Source: Chrysemys picta bellii
Taxonomy: Eukaryota > Chordata > Testudines > Emydidae
Direction: 5' to 3'
Length of the DNA: 64,000 bases
Assembly: GCF_011386835.1 (NCBI RefSeq)
Contig: NC_088799.1
Span: 73,737,302 to 73,801,301 of the forward strand
The notes below the pieces were generated by a model. The model had not been told where the DNA came from. It was given only the letters and a program-made list of their open reading frames with translations, and did not search any database. Shown here piece after piece: positions 44,491-57,287 of the stretch (positions are counted from its first letter, which is position 1; every line of letters starts with the position of its first letter). Position numbers and translations under genes: made by a program.

Positions 44491-45330
44491 GAGGATACTG
44501 TTTCAAAAATCCTAGGACTACAGTTTATATGGGTTTTTTTGTTGTTGTTGTTGGGTTGGACAATTCTTCTACTTAGTTGTGGGGCAGATTTATCTGCTCT
44601 TGTTAATGTGTTTTGGGAAGAAAGTTTAATTCAGAAATGACAGTTATCAGCTTTAGAAGTGACTCTCTGGAGGGGATCTTCAGTGGGAGGGAGGTTATCT
44701 GGAGAATCAGCCCAGGAAGTCAAAACACCTGATTCTGCCTTCTATAATATGAAGATTGAAGAACCCAATCACTGCTGAATTTATAGATCCATCCCCCTAC
44801 CCAGAATGAAATTTGAGTGAGACAAATTTTCTTGCTCCTAAATAGTGACATTAGTGACAGTGACATTAAGTGTGTCTATCTGATATTTCACATACAAAGC
44901 AGATAACATTTTAGCAATGTGATAGCTAAGGGTATTTTTTAAAGGGTGAAACATTGAAATAGAAAAGTTAAACCAGGCACAATTTAATGCATTTCTGAGC
45001 GAGTCTATGATGGGAGAGGTAAGTGATAGTGTAACATTTGACTTTTTAGAGTTGGAGGATGCACATCTTTAATCACTTGGAGAAGGTAGTAGTCTGCTAA
45101 AAAGAGAGCCTAGAGTTATTAGGCAGTGGGGTTGAAGTTTGATCCTCCAGTCCTTATTCAGGCAAAATTCCCATTGAAATCCAATGCAAAAAGTCAAATT
45201 TTTACAGGTACAACATTACCTTATTTGCTATTAAGCTAGGGATGATATCACTGGGAGCCAATCAGAGAACTCCCTTTTGTTTCCAAAACTACTAAAGTTA
45301 AAACCCAGAATTAAATTGGGGAACTACATA
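44491..45330. other. Unassigned DNA, possibly DIRS 3' flank
   Basis: A GTTGTTGTTGTTG run lies near 44540. No gene or clear repeat. Part may be the DIRS 3' end, as no terminal repeat was found. Confidence 0.4.
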
Positions 45331-45416
45331 GACAAGGTGGGTGAGGTAATATCTTTAGATTGGACTAACTTCTGAAGGTAGTCCAATAAAACATATTACC
45401 TCACCCGCCTCGTATC
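45331..45416. mobile_element. Palindromic Penelope-type terminal repeat
   Basis: GACAAGGTGGGTGAGGTAAT on the left pairs with ATTACCTCACCCGCCTCGTA on the right. Arms are about 45331-45367 and 45379-45416 around an 11-base loop ACTTCTGAAGG. The arms are the same PLE-type end as at 21327 and 53400. Confidence 0.85.
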
Positions 45417-45811
45417 TGGAACTGAGCTACTGGTTTATGTTCAGGATGTTGCAGAGCAGGACCACCCTAATGGTAGCTTAAAGCAGGAGCAATGGGAAGG
45501 AGGCAGGATACTGTAGCCTATTCATCCCCTTGAATACCTAACCCACTATTTAGGCTGGCCTGACCCACTGCATGGTCTCTCCACGCTTTGTGGTGATGTG
45601 CATCTCCAGAGGAGCACCACGGGAGGAGTCTCTGTGTTCCCTGAGCAGAGACTGCAACAGTAAATGGCCCTTACATGAAGTAACCGTGTAGGGGAGAGAT
45701 GTTTCTTATACCCTTCTCTACTCCATGTACCCACACAAAGGCCACTCCCAATCTGGCCCTACATGTATCAAAACTGTTCATATTAAGGGACATGCTTGAT
45801 TCTATGCTATT
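45417..45811. other. Unassigned DNA
   Basis: No gene recognised in this spacer. Confidence 0.45.
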
Positions 45812-45819
45812 ATTTAAAA

Positions 45820-47098
45820 CAGAGGTTCCCAAACTTATTTGGCCTACCGCCCCCTTTTCAGAAAAAAAATTACTCAGCGCCCCCCTTTTCAGAAAAAAAA
45901 TTACTCAGCTCCCCCCTGGAAATCTACCTTCTTTAAGCGAACAAACAGAAAGATGCAGTGACAAATTTGTGTTCTTTTATGTATCTATATTTCTACCTAC
46001 GTCCTACAATATAGTAAAGAAAGATGTGTTATTAGAATATCGCCCACGACATCAGGTATACAGTGGTTTTTGCGTAAGATGGCAAAAGACAACCAAACTA
46101 AAATACTAATGAAACTAATAAACTGGGTTTTGTTCTTTGCTCAGCATTAGATATATGTATTTGATATTAAACTGTCAAATATCAAACTAAATTTATCAAG
46201 AAATAATTAATTAAAAAATAATCAATATGCAATTAAAAATCAGTTAATAGTTTAAATTTAGTTTGCCCTTATTTAAATAATTGTTCCTTATTAACACACG
46301 CTTTATTTACCAATTAACACAGATGATTCGATAGATATAAATAAATGTTAACTATTAACAGTTTTTTTACGATTTCATTCCCGTTTTCGTTAATATTGTA
46401 ATAAAAAATGACAAATATATTGACTGTACACTTCAAATAGTACTGTACCGCCACAAGCCTGCTACGATTTTATTATTAGTAAGCACTAGAGACACAGAAA
46501 TGTACGGTAGATATGTAAGAAAATGTATAAAAATACTCACGTGTAAATTGCTGTTTTATTGAAACAACAATAATACAATTTGCTTTGTATGTGATCCGTA
46601 ATCCGTAAAGATCGAAGGTATTGAATATGAATAAAAAATTTTAAATACTTATTGCACTATTGTTAACTGCTTTTTACACAATTAAGAAAATCTAAATTAG
46701 ATTTCATACATGTCGCCTATTTATAGTATCGTATTGTAAACAAGTCATTACACGCACATATTCCTGCCGATGCATGCTGGACTTCCCGACAATGCGCGAC
46801 ACGCTCACCTGCCAACACTTGCTTGTTAAGAGCTGTTGGCGGACTTGACACCTGATCGGTTATAATTTGTGAATTTATTTGGAAAATAAAGTAATCACTA
46901 CAACTTTAACTCTATGTTACACAACAGATGAAACATGTACGAACGTTTTTTCAAAATTTTCTTATATTCTTTCTTTATGCTTCCACCGCCCCCTTATTTT
47001 TATTCAACGCCCCCCAATTGCACCCGAGGCTACTACTGCCCCCCTGGATCATTCCAGCGCCCCCCAGGGGGCGGTATCGCCCACTTTGGGAACCTCTG
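45820..47098. mobile_element. Non-autonomous hAT (1279 bp)
   Basis: Ends CAGAGGTTCCCAAACTTA and, reverse-complemented, CAGAGGTTCCCAAAGTGG. Perfect 8-bp duplication ATTTAAAA (45812-45819, 47099-47106). Both subterminal zones are C-rich (CGCCCCC repeats), while the core is very AT-rich. No transposase detected. The left part contains a 30-bp direct repeat. Confidence 0.95.
45848..45908 (+). repeat. Two direct repeats of about 30 bp in the hAT
   Basis: The unit CGCCCCCTTTTCAGA followed by AAAAAAATTACTCAG occurs twice in tandem, differing by one C. Confidence 0.95.
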
Positions 47099-47106
47099 AT
47101 TTAAAA

Positions 47107-47543
47107 GGAGATATTCCTAAGGTTATACATGGACTTCTCATGTTTGTGATGTTTTATATGTGCTTTTATTTAGGAGACTATATTAGGAATTCCTCCATAC
47201 CACTCCTTTCCCTGCAGTCCTCTAGACTTTTCCCCAGCTCCCCTAGCCTTGCTCCCTGGAACTTGGGAGTTATCTGCAGGGTTTACAACTGTCCTGCACG
47301 TCTCCTGGTCCTGCATAGACTTTACCAATAATAATCAGGTCATGCAGACCATATTCATCACTCTAACAAGCTGATTTTTGTGAACTAACGGTGGATCTGA
47401 TTTCGTTATTATTGTTTTTATTTGTTTTTAGTTACTATGTGTTCTAGATTCTAAGGGTGCTTAACTGAATGTACAGTTTGAAATCAAAAAGGTTAAACAG
47501 TAGGTAACATTTTTGTTAAAATTTCAGTTTTAAGCATCCATAA
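47107..47543. other. Unassigned DNA
   Basis: No feature recognised. Confidence 0.45.
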
Positions 47544-47783
47544 TTGAGGATATGTGTACACTACAAGCTAGGGGTGTGATTTCCCTGCTTACATACACCC
47601 ACCTGAAATGGGTGGGTGTATGTACTCGGCACGGCTAAGCCATTCCCCTGCTTGCATACAAATACTCACTCCAGCTCTCACTGCTGCTGTGAGACACTGC
47701 TATTTATACTCATGCTCGCTTTATGAGAGGTAGAGTGAGAATCTATATGCACACCCCAGCTCAGAATGGAGACCTAGCCTTAA
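47544..47783. mobile_element. MITE with diverged terminal inverted repeats
   Basis: Left TTGAGGATATGTGTACACTA then CAAGCTAGGGGTGTGATTT; right end reverse-complemented TTAAGGCTAGGTCTCCATTC then TGAGCTGGGGTGTGCATA. The halves align over about 38 bp. No target duplication confirmed. Confidence 0.6.
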
Positions 47784-49721
47784 ACATGATCTGATCAACT
47801 GCCTTTAAACTTTACAGAAATTCTAATGTACCCTGAAAACAATCACAATAAATATTATTAGTGGGCAAGTGTAGAAAGGAGCAAATATATGGCTTACAAT
47901 TGAACTTTGGTTGCAACCTTAACTATGGAGCTGCTAGTGACTCCATATTCAAGGTTATTTTAAATGAGCTGTACCTCACAAATTTTCTTCACACTTTGCA
48001 GAAAAATGTTTTAGATACCAGTCTATAACCTACTCAGTACTACAAACAGAATTTCTAAATGAACACCCAAGGCAAGGACAAGAACCGTCTCCCTTTAGTT
48101 CTATCCCCACAAGCCTTTCTCTCTTAAGATAAGGGAAAACAGTAGGGAACCTTTGAAGGAGGCTTGTACGATCTGCAAACTGCAACCAGCCACCAGAGTG
48201 CAAACTACCATATTCACCCTGTAATCACTACTCCTAGAACAAAATACTTAATTACCTTGTTTAATTATAGCCTGTTCCCTTAAAATAGGGATTACACAAG
48301 GAATCCACCTAAATAGAAAGTTTGAGGTGATAGAAACAAACTATTTTTGAAACTCAAACATTAGATACAAGTTGAATCTCAGTTTGGGGTAATCTTAACG
48401 ACCGATAAAGCAAAGGTTGCTTGATCCATTGTATTCACTATGCAGAATCACTTTTCTTTTCTAATTTTTCAGTCGAAATCAATTTTGCTAGCCAAAATTC
48501 TGGAGTGGCTGAAGTAGGTCTCAGAACATGACTGCAAGGTTACCAAAGGATGTGAAAAATGTATTTTACGAGAGCACAATACAGGTATATCTCTGAGGCA
48601 CTACACAGGAATATTCATCTAAAGAGTGAATTTTCAATTAATAGTAAGTGTGGGGTTGAGGGAGAGGGGCAGGAGAAATGCCCAGTAATAAAAATCTGTG
48701 GAGTTAAAGTTGGTGTTTCATGCATTCCTAAAATATACAATCACTAAAAATAGAAGAAATCCTGAGATAAGGCTCTTTAAACATTATAAATGGCTTCTTG
48801 CAGCAATGTTGTACTCAATAATTTATATAATTATGGAAGAAAAGTTGATTTCTAAATTTTGGGGGAAAAACAACACATATGTTCTCTGTTTTTAAATTGT
48901 TAGTTTCATGTAGGGATAAATATCAGTTTTGCCAGCCCTTTGAGTCCTGTACTAAGTGCAATTTAGCTTAATCACAGAGTCTAGATCTTTCACTCTGGGT
49001 GGATGCCCTTCTATCCTGGGTCAATGTCCCTTTCAAACAGCTATTTACCATTCCAATCAAAATCCCCTATTATCTTTTGCTGTTGTCTCCTCCTCAGTGC
49101 TGATTCCTCCAGCAGATTTTTAATGGGAAAATAGGATTTGACAAACATTCTGAATGCATGTTAATGAAGGTTTTTGTCACTGAAATATAAAAAGCAGTCT
49201 ATTGAGGATAGAAACCTAAAGAGTCCCAAAGAGACATTATGAAACAAGTGAAAAAAATCAAAAAATGATCATTTAAAAATGTGCTTAACCTACTGGGTGG
49301 AATCCCAGTAATTAAAGTGGCAACCATTTCAGATTGGAAAACTCACAAAAACTAAAGGTGGGCCTGTTTGGTAAATGGTGTAAGTTTGGGAAGGAAATAA
49401 TTTGTTTTACTCATAAAAAGCAGTGGAATAAGCTTCCACTTTAACTGCCTTTTTTCAATGTTACCTTAAGTGTGGAGATGTGAAAGTCATTTTACTTTGG
49501 ATGAAGAACGGGTTTTTAACACTGAACTATTTAAACAAAAATGATAGTGTGGTATAAAAGGTTTAAAGGCATAAGTTTAGGGAAGGTAAACAACATTACA
49601 AATATTTTTTTAAAATGCATTGACTATTTTTTGCAACTTTCAACATATAAAGCTCTGCACCTTAAGTCACCAGGAGTCCAGCTGAGTAATTTAAAATACC
49701 TCTAAAAAGATCTAAAATAGC
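47784..49721. other. AT-rich non-coding DNA
   Basis: No gene or repeat family recognised in about 1.9 kb. Confidence 0.45.
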
Positions 49722-50111
49722 TTTTCTATAAGAGCTGTCAAGTGATTAAAAAAGTAATCGTGATTAATCGTGCAATTAATTGCACTGTTAAACAGCAATA
49801 GAATACCATTTATTTTAAATATTTTTGGATATTTACCACATTTTCAAATATATTAATTTCAATTACAACACAGAATACAAAGTGTACAATGCTCACTTTA
49901 TTATTTATTTTTATTACAAATATTTCCACTGTAAAACCAAAAAAAATTGTATTTTTCAATTCACCTCATACAAGTACTGTACTGCAATATCTTTATCATG
50001 AAAGTTGAACTTACAAATGTAGAATTATGTACAAAAACTGCATTCAAAAATAAACCAATGTAAAACTTTAGAGCCTACAAGTCCACTCAGTCCTACTTCT
50101 TGGTCAGCCAG

Positions 50112-50727
50112 TCACTCAGACAAACAAGATTGGTTACAATTTGCAGGAGATAATGCTGCCTGCTTCTTGTTTACAAAGTCACCTGAACAGGCATTCACAT
50201 TGACTGTCGTAGCTGATGTTGCAAGATATTTACATGCCACATGCACTAAAGATTCATATGTCCCTTTATGCTTCAACCACCATTCCAGAGGACATGCTTC
50301 CATGCCGATGGCGGGTTCTGCTTGATAATGATCCAAAGCAGTGCGGTCCGACGCATGTTCATTTTCATCATCTGAGTCAGATGCCACCAGCAGAAGGTTG
50401 ATTTTCTTTTTTGGTGGTTTGGTTTCTGTCGTTTCCGCATCAGAGTGTTGCTCTTTTAAGACTTCTAAAAACATGCTCCACACCTCGTCCCTCTCAGATT
50501 TCGGACAGCAATTCAGATTCTTAAACCTTGGATCGAGTGCTGTAGCTATTTTTAAAAATCTCCCATCGGTACCTTTTTTTGCATTTTGTCAAATCTGTTA
50601 TGAAAGTGTTCTTAAAATGAACATGTGCTGGGTCATCATCCGAGACTGCTATAACATCAAATATATGCAGAATGCAGGTAAAACAGAGCAGGAGACATAC
50701 AATTCTCTCCCCAAGGAGTACAGTCAC
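50112..50727 (-). pseudogene. hAT transposase C-terminal remnant (left arm and loop)
   Basis: Leftward: SDDDPAHVHFKNTFITDLTK, a frame change near 50575 (KCKKRY), then WSMFLEVLKEQHSDAETTET, LLLVASDSDDENEHASDRTA, MEACPLEWWLKHKGTYESLV and AALSPANCN. The acidic linker and hATC dimerisation domain are better kept than in copy 1; the LFSLS motif before DFVNKKQ is deleted (VNVNACSGDF). No catalytic core. Confidence 0.88.
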
Positions 50728-50769
50728 AAATTTAATTGACTCATTATTTTTTTAACGAACATTATCAGC

Positions 50770-50988
50770 ATGGAAGCATGTCCTCTGGAATGGTGGCTGA
50801 AGCATGAAGGGGCATGCGAATGTTTAGCATATATGGCATGTAAATACCTTGAAACGCCGGCCACAAAAGTGCCATGCAAATGCCTGTTCTCACTTTCAGG
50901 TGACATTGTAAATAAGAAGCAGGCAGCAGTATCTCCCGTCAATGTAAACAAACTTGTTTGTCTTAGTGATTGGCAGAATAAGAAGTAG
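50770..50988 (+). pseudogene. hAT dimerisation domain, second inverted copy (right arm)
   Basis: MEACPLEWWLKHEGACECLA, then CKCLFSLSGDIVNKKQAAVS and LVCLSDWQNKK. A near-complete hATC C-terminus with its stop, on the strand opposite to the left-arm copy. Confidence 0.9.
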
Positions 50989-51373
50989 GACTGAGTGGAC
51001 TTGTAGATTCTAAAGTTTTATCATTGTTTTGTTTTTGAATCCAGTTATATAACCAAAAAAAATCTGCGTTTGTAAATTACACTTTCACAATAAAGAGATT
51101 GCATTTCAGTATTTGGATGAGGTGAATTGAAAAATACTATTTCTTTTGTTTATTATTTTTACAGTGCATATATTTCTAAACAAAATAATAGAAAGTGTGC
51201 ACTTTGTATTCTGTGTTGTAATTGAAATCAATATTGAAAATGTAGAAAAACATCCAAAATATTTAAGATATTTCAATTGGTATTCTGTTGTTATAAGTGC
51301 GATTAATAACGATTAATTTTTTTAAGTTAATCTCATGAGTTAACTCTGATTAATTGACAGCCCTATTTTCTAT

Positions 51374-53349
51374 ATATAAAAATGCGTGGGTTTTAATGTC
51401 TAGTATTTTGGGAACTTGCAGGTATAGAAGCACATGTTGTGTGTCACATTGGTTATCTGCGAAATTCCCATTCTAAACACACAAAGCTCCCATGTCTTGC
51501 TCTTCTATGTTGTGATATATTGGATATTCAACCAGACACTCTTGCACACCTGAATAATCTTTGTACCAAGCTTTGGGCCAGAGTAACGTGGAAAGACATT
51601 CCATGTTATGTTCGTTTAATTCTAGTGGGAAAAATAGGAAACATTTTTATTGCAGGCTGATTGGGTTGTATGATAGTCCCAGAGGAGATGGTAGAGTGCA
51701 GGTGAAGTGTTCAGTAGGTGTATAATTGTATTTTTTCACAAAGTTCAGTAATTCTTCACATGGATATCACTTCCACTGATATTGGGCGCATGCATAATAA
51801 TATATGTCCCTTTCACCTGTGGCTCCATACTACTATATGGACACCTGATAGAGAAGTAATGTTTGTGGGTATACACATGGACATATGTGTCTTCTGGGTG
51901 GGAAACATGGCTGGTTGGTTGTGAATTTGAGTCAGCTTCCAATTTATTTTAATCTGTTGCTTAGACAGACAGCTTTCCTATATTTCGTGTCTGGCACACA
52001 TGCAACAGAGTTATAGGAGGTCTCTGATATGCATTCACCTTAAAAGGATGGCAGGCATAGAGCTTCTCCAGCTAAATAGTGCCGTTGGATACCGTTGTAA
52101 GATGGCCAGTACAGAAAAAATGAACTTACAAAGCCCCTCCAGCCTATTTCACTGGACACACATTCATACTGAGCAGAAGAGTCAAACTCTTGGCAGTCAT
52201 TGGCTTGTCTCAGCTGTTATTACATCTCTTGCCCCCAGCTAGCATAATTATTCTCTCAGGATGAATTTTAGCAAAACTAGGAATTTAGGTATTGCCACAC
52301 TTGTTAAAAATACATGTAAATGTATCACAGGCATCTGCCCATTGAAAGTAAGAAGTATATTGGTCCTGGCTACATTCATGACATAAATATTGTAATTAAA
52401 AAATTCCTGTTCCAGAATTCCACAAATCACATTGGAAACGTCAGGATTTCTTTTTTATTTCTAGATATAAATTCATGCTGAATTAACTTTGAATATATAT
52501 TTCAGGAGTAGTCTATCTCTGCTTGAAATAACTTTGTTTTTAATCACTGAGCTTTTATAAAGCCACACGTGATTTCATTAAAAAGTTATTTGTGTTAACT
52601 AGATGCATTTCAAAGAACAGACGGGTGAATGTAATCAGATACTAATGTTCATGTTTTACTCACTCCTATTTTTGTTAGCAAGTTACAAGAAATTGATCAT
52701 TGTTGTTAAACATTTGAAAGTTACAAACTCTACGGAGCAAGTAGATTAATCGTATTTATTGGGGTGGAGAGATTTTATGGGCAATAAAGTACAAAGATTT
52801 CATCCATAAAGAATGCACCAACCTGCCTCCAAAGTGATTTAGTTAATTGCTCTAAAAGTAGGTTGATTCATGATCAGCAAAAAGACAAATAAATCTTAAT
52901 TTAAAGCTCTCAGAAAAAAGATTGCTCAATAAACTGTGTCAAGAAACCAGTTCCTCAGCTAAAACAACTCTTAAGAATGTTTTGAGATCTTTCATACTGA
53001 AGCACTGCAATAATGAAACATGCTCATTGCTATTTTTCAATCTGAGACTTGAAAATTCAAAAGAAGTGAACCCTTGATTAAAAACAGTTTGTATAAGGCA
53101 TAATATTTGCACACCATACCAATAACTCCCATAAAAATCCCTCCCTTAACACCCCTGAAAAGAGATTACTTGTTTTGTTTTTGCCCAATAACTTCTTGGG
53201 TTATCATGTTATCCTGTTACTACAGTGCACGAGTTTCTTTCGTACAGTGCAGCCACTTTGCATCCAAGCACCTCAAATGGGACAGATTCTGGCTATTGAA
53301 AAGGCCAGCAGACAATTCCACTTGTGGAGGAGAACATCTCCATTGATGT
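51374..53349. other. AT-rich non-coding DNA
   Basis: No exon, RNA gene or clear repeat in about 2 kb. Confidence 0.45.
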
Positions 53350-53450
53350 AAGCTTGATGGAAGAGCTCTGTGAAGCACAAAAGCTTGTCCCTTCCACCAA
53401 TAGAACAAGGTCCAATAAAATATATATTACCTCACCCATCTTGTCTCTGT
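53350..53450 (+). mobile_element. Penelope-type terminal fragment
   Basis: AGAGCTCTGTGAAGCACAAA, AGCTTGTCCCTTCCACCAAT, GGTCCAATAAAATATATATT and ACCTCACCCATCTTGTCTCT follow the order of the PLE-type ends at 21 kb and 45 kb, in the opposite orientation to 21296. Confidence 0.65.
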
Positions 53451-54221
53451 ATTTTCCAAACTGTTAAATTAGATTTCTAATAGCTCACATGAATGAGTAA
53501 GATTCCATTGATGTATTATATAACACCTTGATATTCTCCATAAAAAGATATGTAAGTCCATAATGTTCTATTATCATACATTTTTTAATTGTGATGAGAT
53601 TTTGACTCTTACTTGAATGAAAGAAAATCATTAGTAATGAATATCACCCATTCCTCTGTATCTAATGTCATACGTAGTCCACATTGCTAAGCCCTCTCCC
53701 ATAAAGTCAAACACTTCTGAGAATGACATTTACATGCCAACAAATGCTATCACATCTAGTTCTGAAATGAAGATGTCATAACTAACTTCTAGGAAATGCA
53801 TTCAGGACTGCACACACATACACACAGTAACAATATATTTTGTACTTATCTATCTACTTCCTGTGAAGAAATGTAAAGTGTTCAAACATTTACAGTAAGT
53901 TGCATGCCTAGATAAGAGCTTATTTTGGAAACTTGTTTTGTTTTAATGCCAGGCTGTTTTAATGCCAGGTTTTACTGATTTGGTGGTGAAGTGCAGAATG
54001 GGAAAGTAATGAGTGTGAAAGTTTGGGAGACTGATGCTGTTGTTTCTGTGAGTTCAGTTTGGTCTACTTCTTACCTCCTGGTTCAGTGCTAAAAGGTATG
54101 AGTGAAAGATTTGTACATTTGTCTCATATTTTTCATATATTTTGTCCTACAGTGTAATTAGTAGTTAGTAAATAATGAGAAGTGTTTTGAGCATTTATTT
54201 TAGAAGTTTCTTTATCATTAC

Positions 54222-54450
54222 TACTATTATTATTTTGCACTTGTATAGCATGTTTCACCTAAAGATATCAAAGTGCTTCACAAACATTAGTTAGGTAAGC
54301 ATCCCAATCTCTGTGGGTAAAAAGGTGTACATGTCCAGTTCACAGATCAGTGAACAGGGAGGTTTAGTTCCTTGCTTAAAGTCACACTGCAGATGAATGG
54401 TAGAGCTGAGACTGGATGCTGTCAGCCCTTATACCCAGTCCCATGTTTTA
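54222..54450 (+). mobile_element. MIR/L2-type ancient repeat
   Basis: TTGTATAGCATGTTTCACCT, AAGTGCTTCACAAACATTAG, then CTTGCTTAAAGTCACACTGC and GGTAGAGCTGAGACTGGAT follow the consensus order of the MIR-like 3' region found across amniotes. Confidence 0.78.
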
Positions 54451-56134
54451 ACCAGTGGGTAAGACTGCATCTCTTCAGCATAAAACCTGGAGCACATTAT
54501 TGTGGATATTTGAAAGTAAATATTGTATATATTAAGTTGATAGAATTCTTCTTTAAAAAATTATGTGATAGCCTCGGTATCTTCCTTCTATCAATCAGAG
54601 ATGTTACGTTCCTGATTAACTTGGCTATTCAAAACATGTGTGTGAACATGGAATAAAGTTGTAGTGTTGATGGTTTACAATAACAAAATTGATATATGCT
54701 GTATTGTATAGAGTAGCCCATATGAGGTACATACATATGTTAACCTGTAAAATATGGCTGCATGCATATCATTCACTGAACTTCTACCTCTCATGTAATG
54801 GAAACTTTTTGTTTAAGTAAGGTAGTTAAATTCAGTAATGTATTAAACTGGAATGTATCCTTGTGGCATCTAAATATTGAAAAGAATAAATATCAGAGCT
54901 CATGATGTTCAAATGGTCTAAAATCACTTGCAGTCTAGACAGCAGCTAAATGCATTACTGTACAATATGATTATCATTATAAAGCATAGGCTATATAAAA
55001 TATGCACGCACAAATCTGCATATGTCCTAGGTTGGTTGGCTATACATTTTTCTTTAAAGAAGTGTATTTCTAATTAAGTAAAATAGAGCTGGAATGTTTC
55101 AGTAAATTCAACACAAACCCAGCGATTTCAACAGGATGCATTTGATGGACTCTTGATTTCATTTGGGAGGATATTTTTTGAAAGAGCAGCAGTGCCACCT
55201 ACTGGTTTTAATCTTAGTTATTTAAAAAAAACAAACCCAAACTTTATTTTCATAGAGTCATCAAATGTCAGTAACAGGATGTGTTTGAAACTAACATGGC
55301 AGGGTCAAAAATAATGTACATTTTCATGATTTGTTCACAATATATCCCTCATAATATTTGATACACAACTTTTGACAAAAACTAAGTGGCCTTTTTGAGG
55401 CTATATAAATGCTTAATTCATTGTTTGTTTTCTAACAATTATAATGTTGTTCATGATGAGTAATTAATACTTAACAGATGCTCTGATTTTCATCTTTAAA
55501 CAAGAAAGCAGTTATACAGTCTCAACAAGGAATGTACAGCTGGGATTAATCTGTGTGAGGCGTAAAGAAGGCTGTATGATTTCTTTCATTCATTGCAAAT
55601 ACATTCTTATAAAGGTAAGAATTTGCTATCTAGACTTCCCCTTTGAAACAGTTACTCAAAAGGGAGGTAATATCTTTTTAAATGGAGCAAGCCTAGGAGA
55701 TAACTCTTCCTGCATACCAATGGGTCCATCTCTGGCAGTGTTACCTATCTCTATGGAAGTATGCCATACATCTAACATCTTGCTGCTTTGTTGCAACTTT
55801 AGCTTTTAATACTGCTACTGGACTGTACATGCATTAAATAATTTAAATGCATGTTATATATTTGCATACACAAAATATGGGGATATTAATATTTTGTACT
55901 AGAGTGTTAGTGTTTCAGGAAAAATAATGGCCCTTTTTAAAGGACATGTATAGTAAAGAAACAGGTGATCTCACTTTTCCTTGGATGGATAGATGTGCCT
56001 TTTCATCAAATTTTGGAGAATTAATACATAAAAAGCAATGAAAATATTTATTTTGAGGAAGGAAATTTAAATTAGAGTTTACCACGTTTGCCTTGGCCCT
56101 GAAAAAGCTTGCATACACTTAATTAGACATACAT

Positions 56135-56215
56135 GAATAGTCTCAATGATTACATTGGGACTACTCAGCTGTGTAAAATTAGGCATGTGCATAAGTCTTT
56201 GCAGCATCGGGGTCT
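56135..56215. mobile_element. Half of the palindromic GATCCTGCAAAGACTT MITE
   Basis: ATTACATTGGGACTACTCAG then GGCATGTGCATAAGTCTTTG and CAGCATCGGGGTCTAAG match the right half of the MITE at 5726. The left half is missing or strongly worn. Confidence 0.6.
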
Positions 56216-56910
56216 AAGTGTCCAATTCAAAATAACCAACATGGCTTTAATTTCAAATGCTTCAGTGAAAATGAACTGCTTACAATTTTCACAAAAAAGA
56301 ATTATTTGCCAATATAATTTGGTAAATAATTCTAATTACCTAATATGTTTCAGAAAATAAGTTGTAAAGCTATCAAAAAAAAAGTGAAATTCATCAAACA
56401 AATGGAATGAAGTGTGTGTGTTGTATATGTGTAAAGGTAGGAATGGGTTTAAAAGGAAAGTACTACAATTAAAACAACAATTTCAGTGTCATTTATTCTG
56501 GTGCCTTTTGCAGATGACTTTAAGCTCTAGTAATTGAAACTGGAGAAAGACTGTTCGGCACATATATAGTGGAATGTGGGGGAAGAGCCAGATGTAAGTC
56601 AGCCTCTATTGAAAAAAAGGAGAAGGAAAGATGAGTTGTGAGGGAGAAGAGTTCCTATTGTGGTGGTTTTGAGAAAGATGTATTGCTTCTGCCTCAATAT
56701 CATGGTGCAGGATTCTGAGGACAAGTATACTTGTGCTGGTTTTCTAAGAACTATAGTATGGAATGCTTTCTCTTGTTCTGTAAAGCTATCTGAATGAGCT
56801 CACAAAAGGTGGATGTATGAAATACTTATGGCTAAAGTGATGTTTTGAATAACTGGCTCATTAGAATTTGGCAACAAAGATGTTTTCTGTGTGCCCTTAA
56901 AGACAGTTTA

Positions 56911-57287
56911 TTTAGTCTGCAGAAGAGAAGAGTGAGGGGGGATTTGATAGCAGCTTTCAACTACCTGAAGGGAGGATTCCAAAGAGGATGGAGCTAGGCT
57001 GTCCTCAGTGGTGGCAGATGACAGAACAAGAAGCAATGGTCTCAAGTTACAGTGGGGAAGTCTAGGTTGGATATTAGGAAACACTATTTTACTAAGAGGG
57101 TGGTGAAGCACTGGAATGGGATACCTAGGGAAGTGATGGAATCTCCACCCTTAGCGGTTTTTAAGGCCTGGATTGACAAAGCCCTGGCTGGGATGATTTA
57201 GTTGGTGTTGGTCCTGTTTTGAGCAGGGGATTGGACTAGATGACCTCCTGAGGTCTCTTCCAACTCTAATCTTACATGATTCTCTGA
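56911..57287 (+). mobile_element. CR1 LINE 3' end
   Basis: Plus-strand CR1: TTTAGTCTGCAGAAGAGAAG (the LQKRR motif), then AACTACCTGAAGGGAGGATT, GGAAACACTATTTTACTAAG and GGTGGTGAAGCACTGGAATG, ending AAGCCCTGGCTGGGATGATT and the 3' UTR GGATTGGACTAGATGACCTC. The frame has at least one indel (GGGAGGATTCC). The terminal 8-bp repeat is reduced to ACATGATTCTCTGAT. 5' truncated after the RT. Confidence 0.93.

Larger units (their letters stand above)
49730..51365. mobile_element. Foldback hAT transposon, copy 2 (1636 bp)
   Basis: Left end AAGAGCTGTCAAGTGATTAA, right end reverse-complemented TAGGGCTGTCAATTAATCAG. Perfect 8-bp duplication TTTTCTAT (49722-49729, 51366-51373). Arms about 49730-50313 and 50757-51365 are inverted copies, around a loop of about 440 bp. 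Same family and same layout as 15904-17529. Confidence 0.95.
53451..56910. other. Non-coding DNA with a MIR-like piece and a MITE half
   Basis: No gene recognised. Repeats at 54222-54450 and 56135-56215 are listed. Confidence 0.5.
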
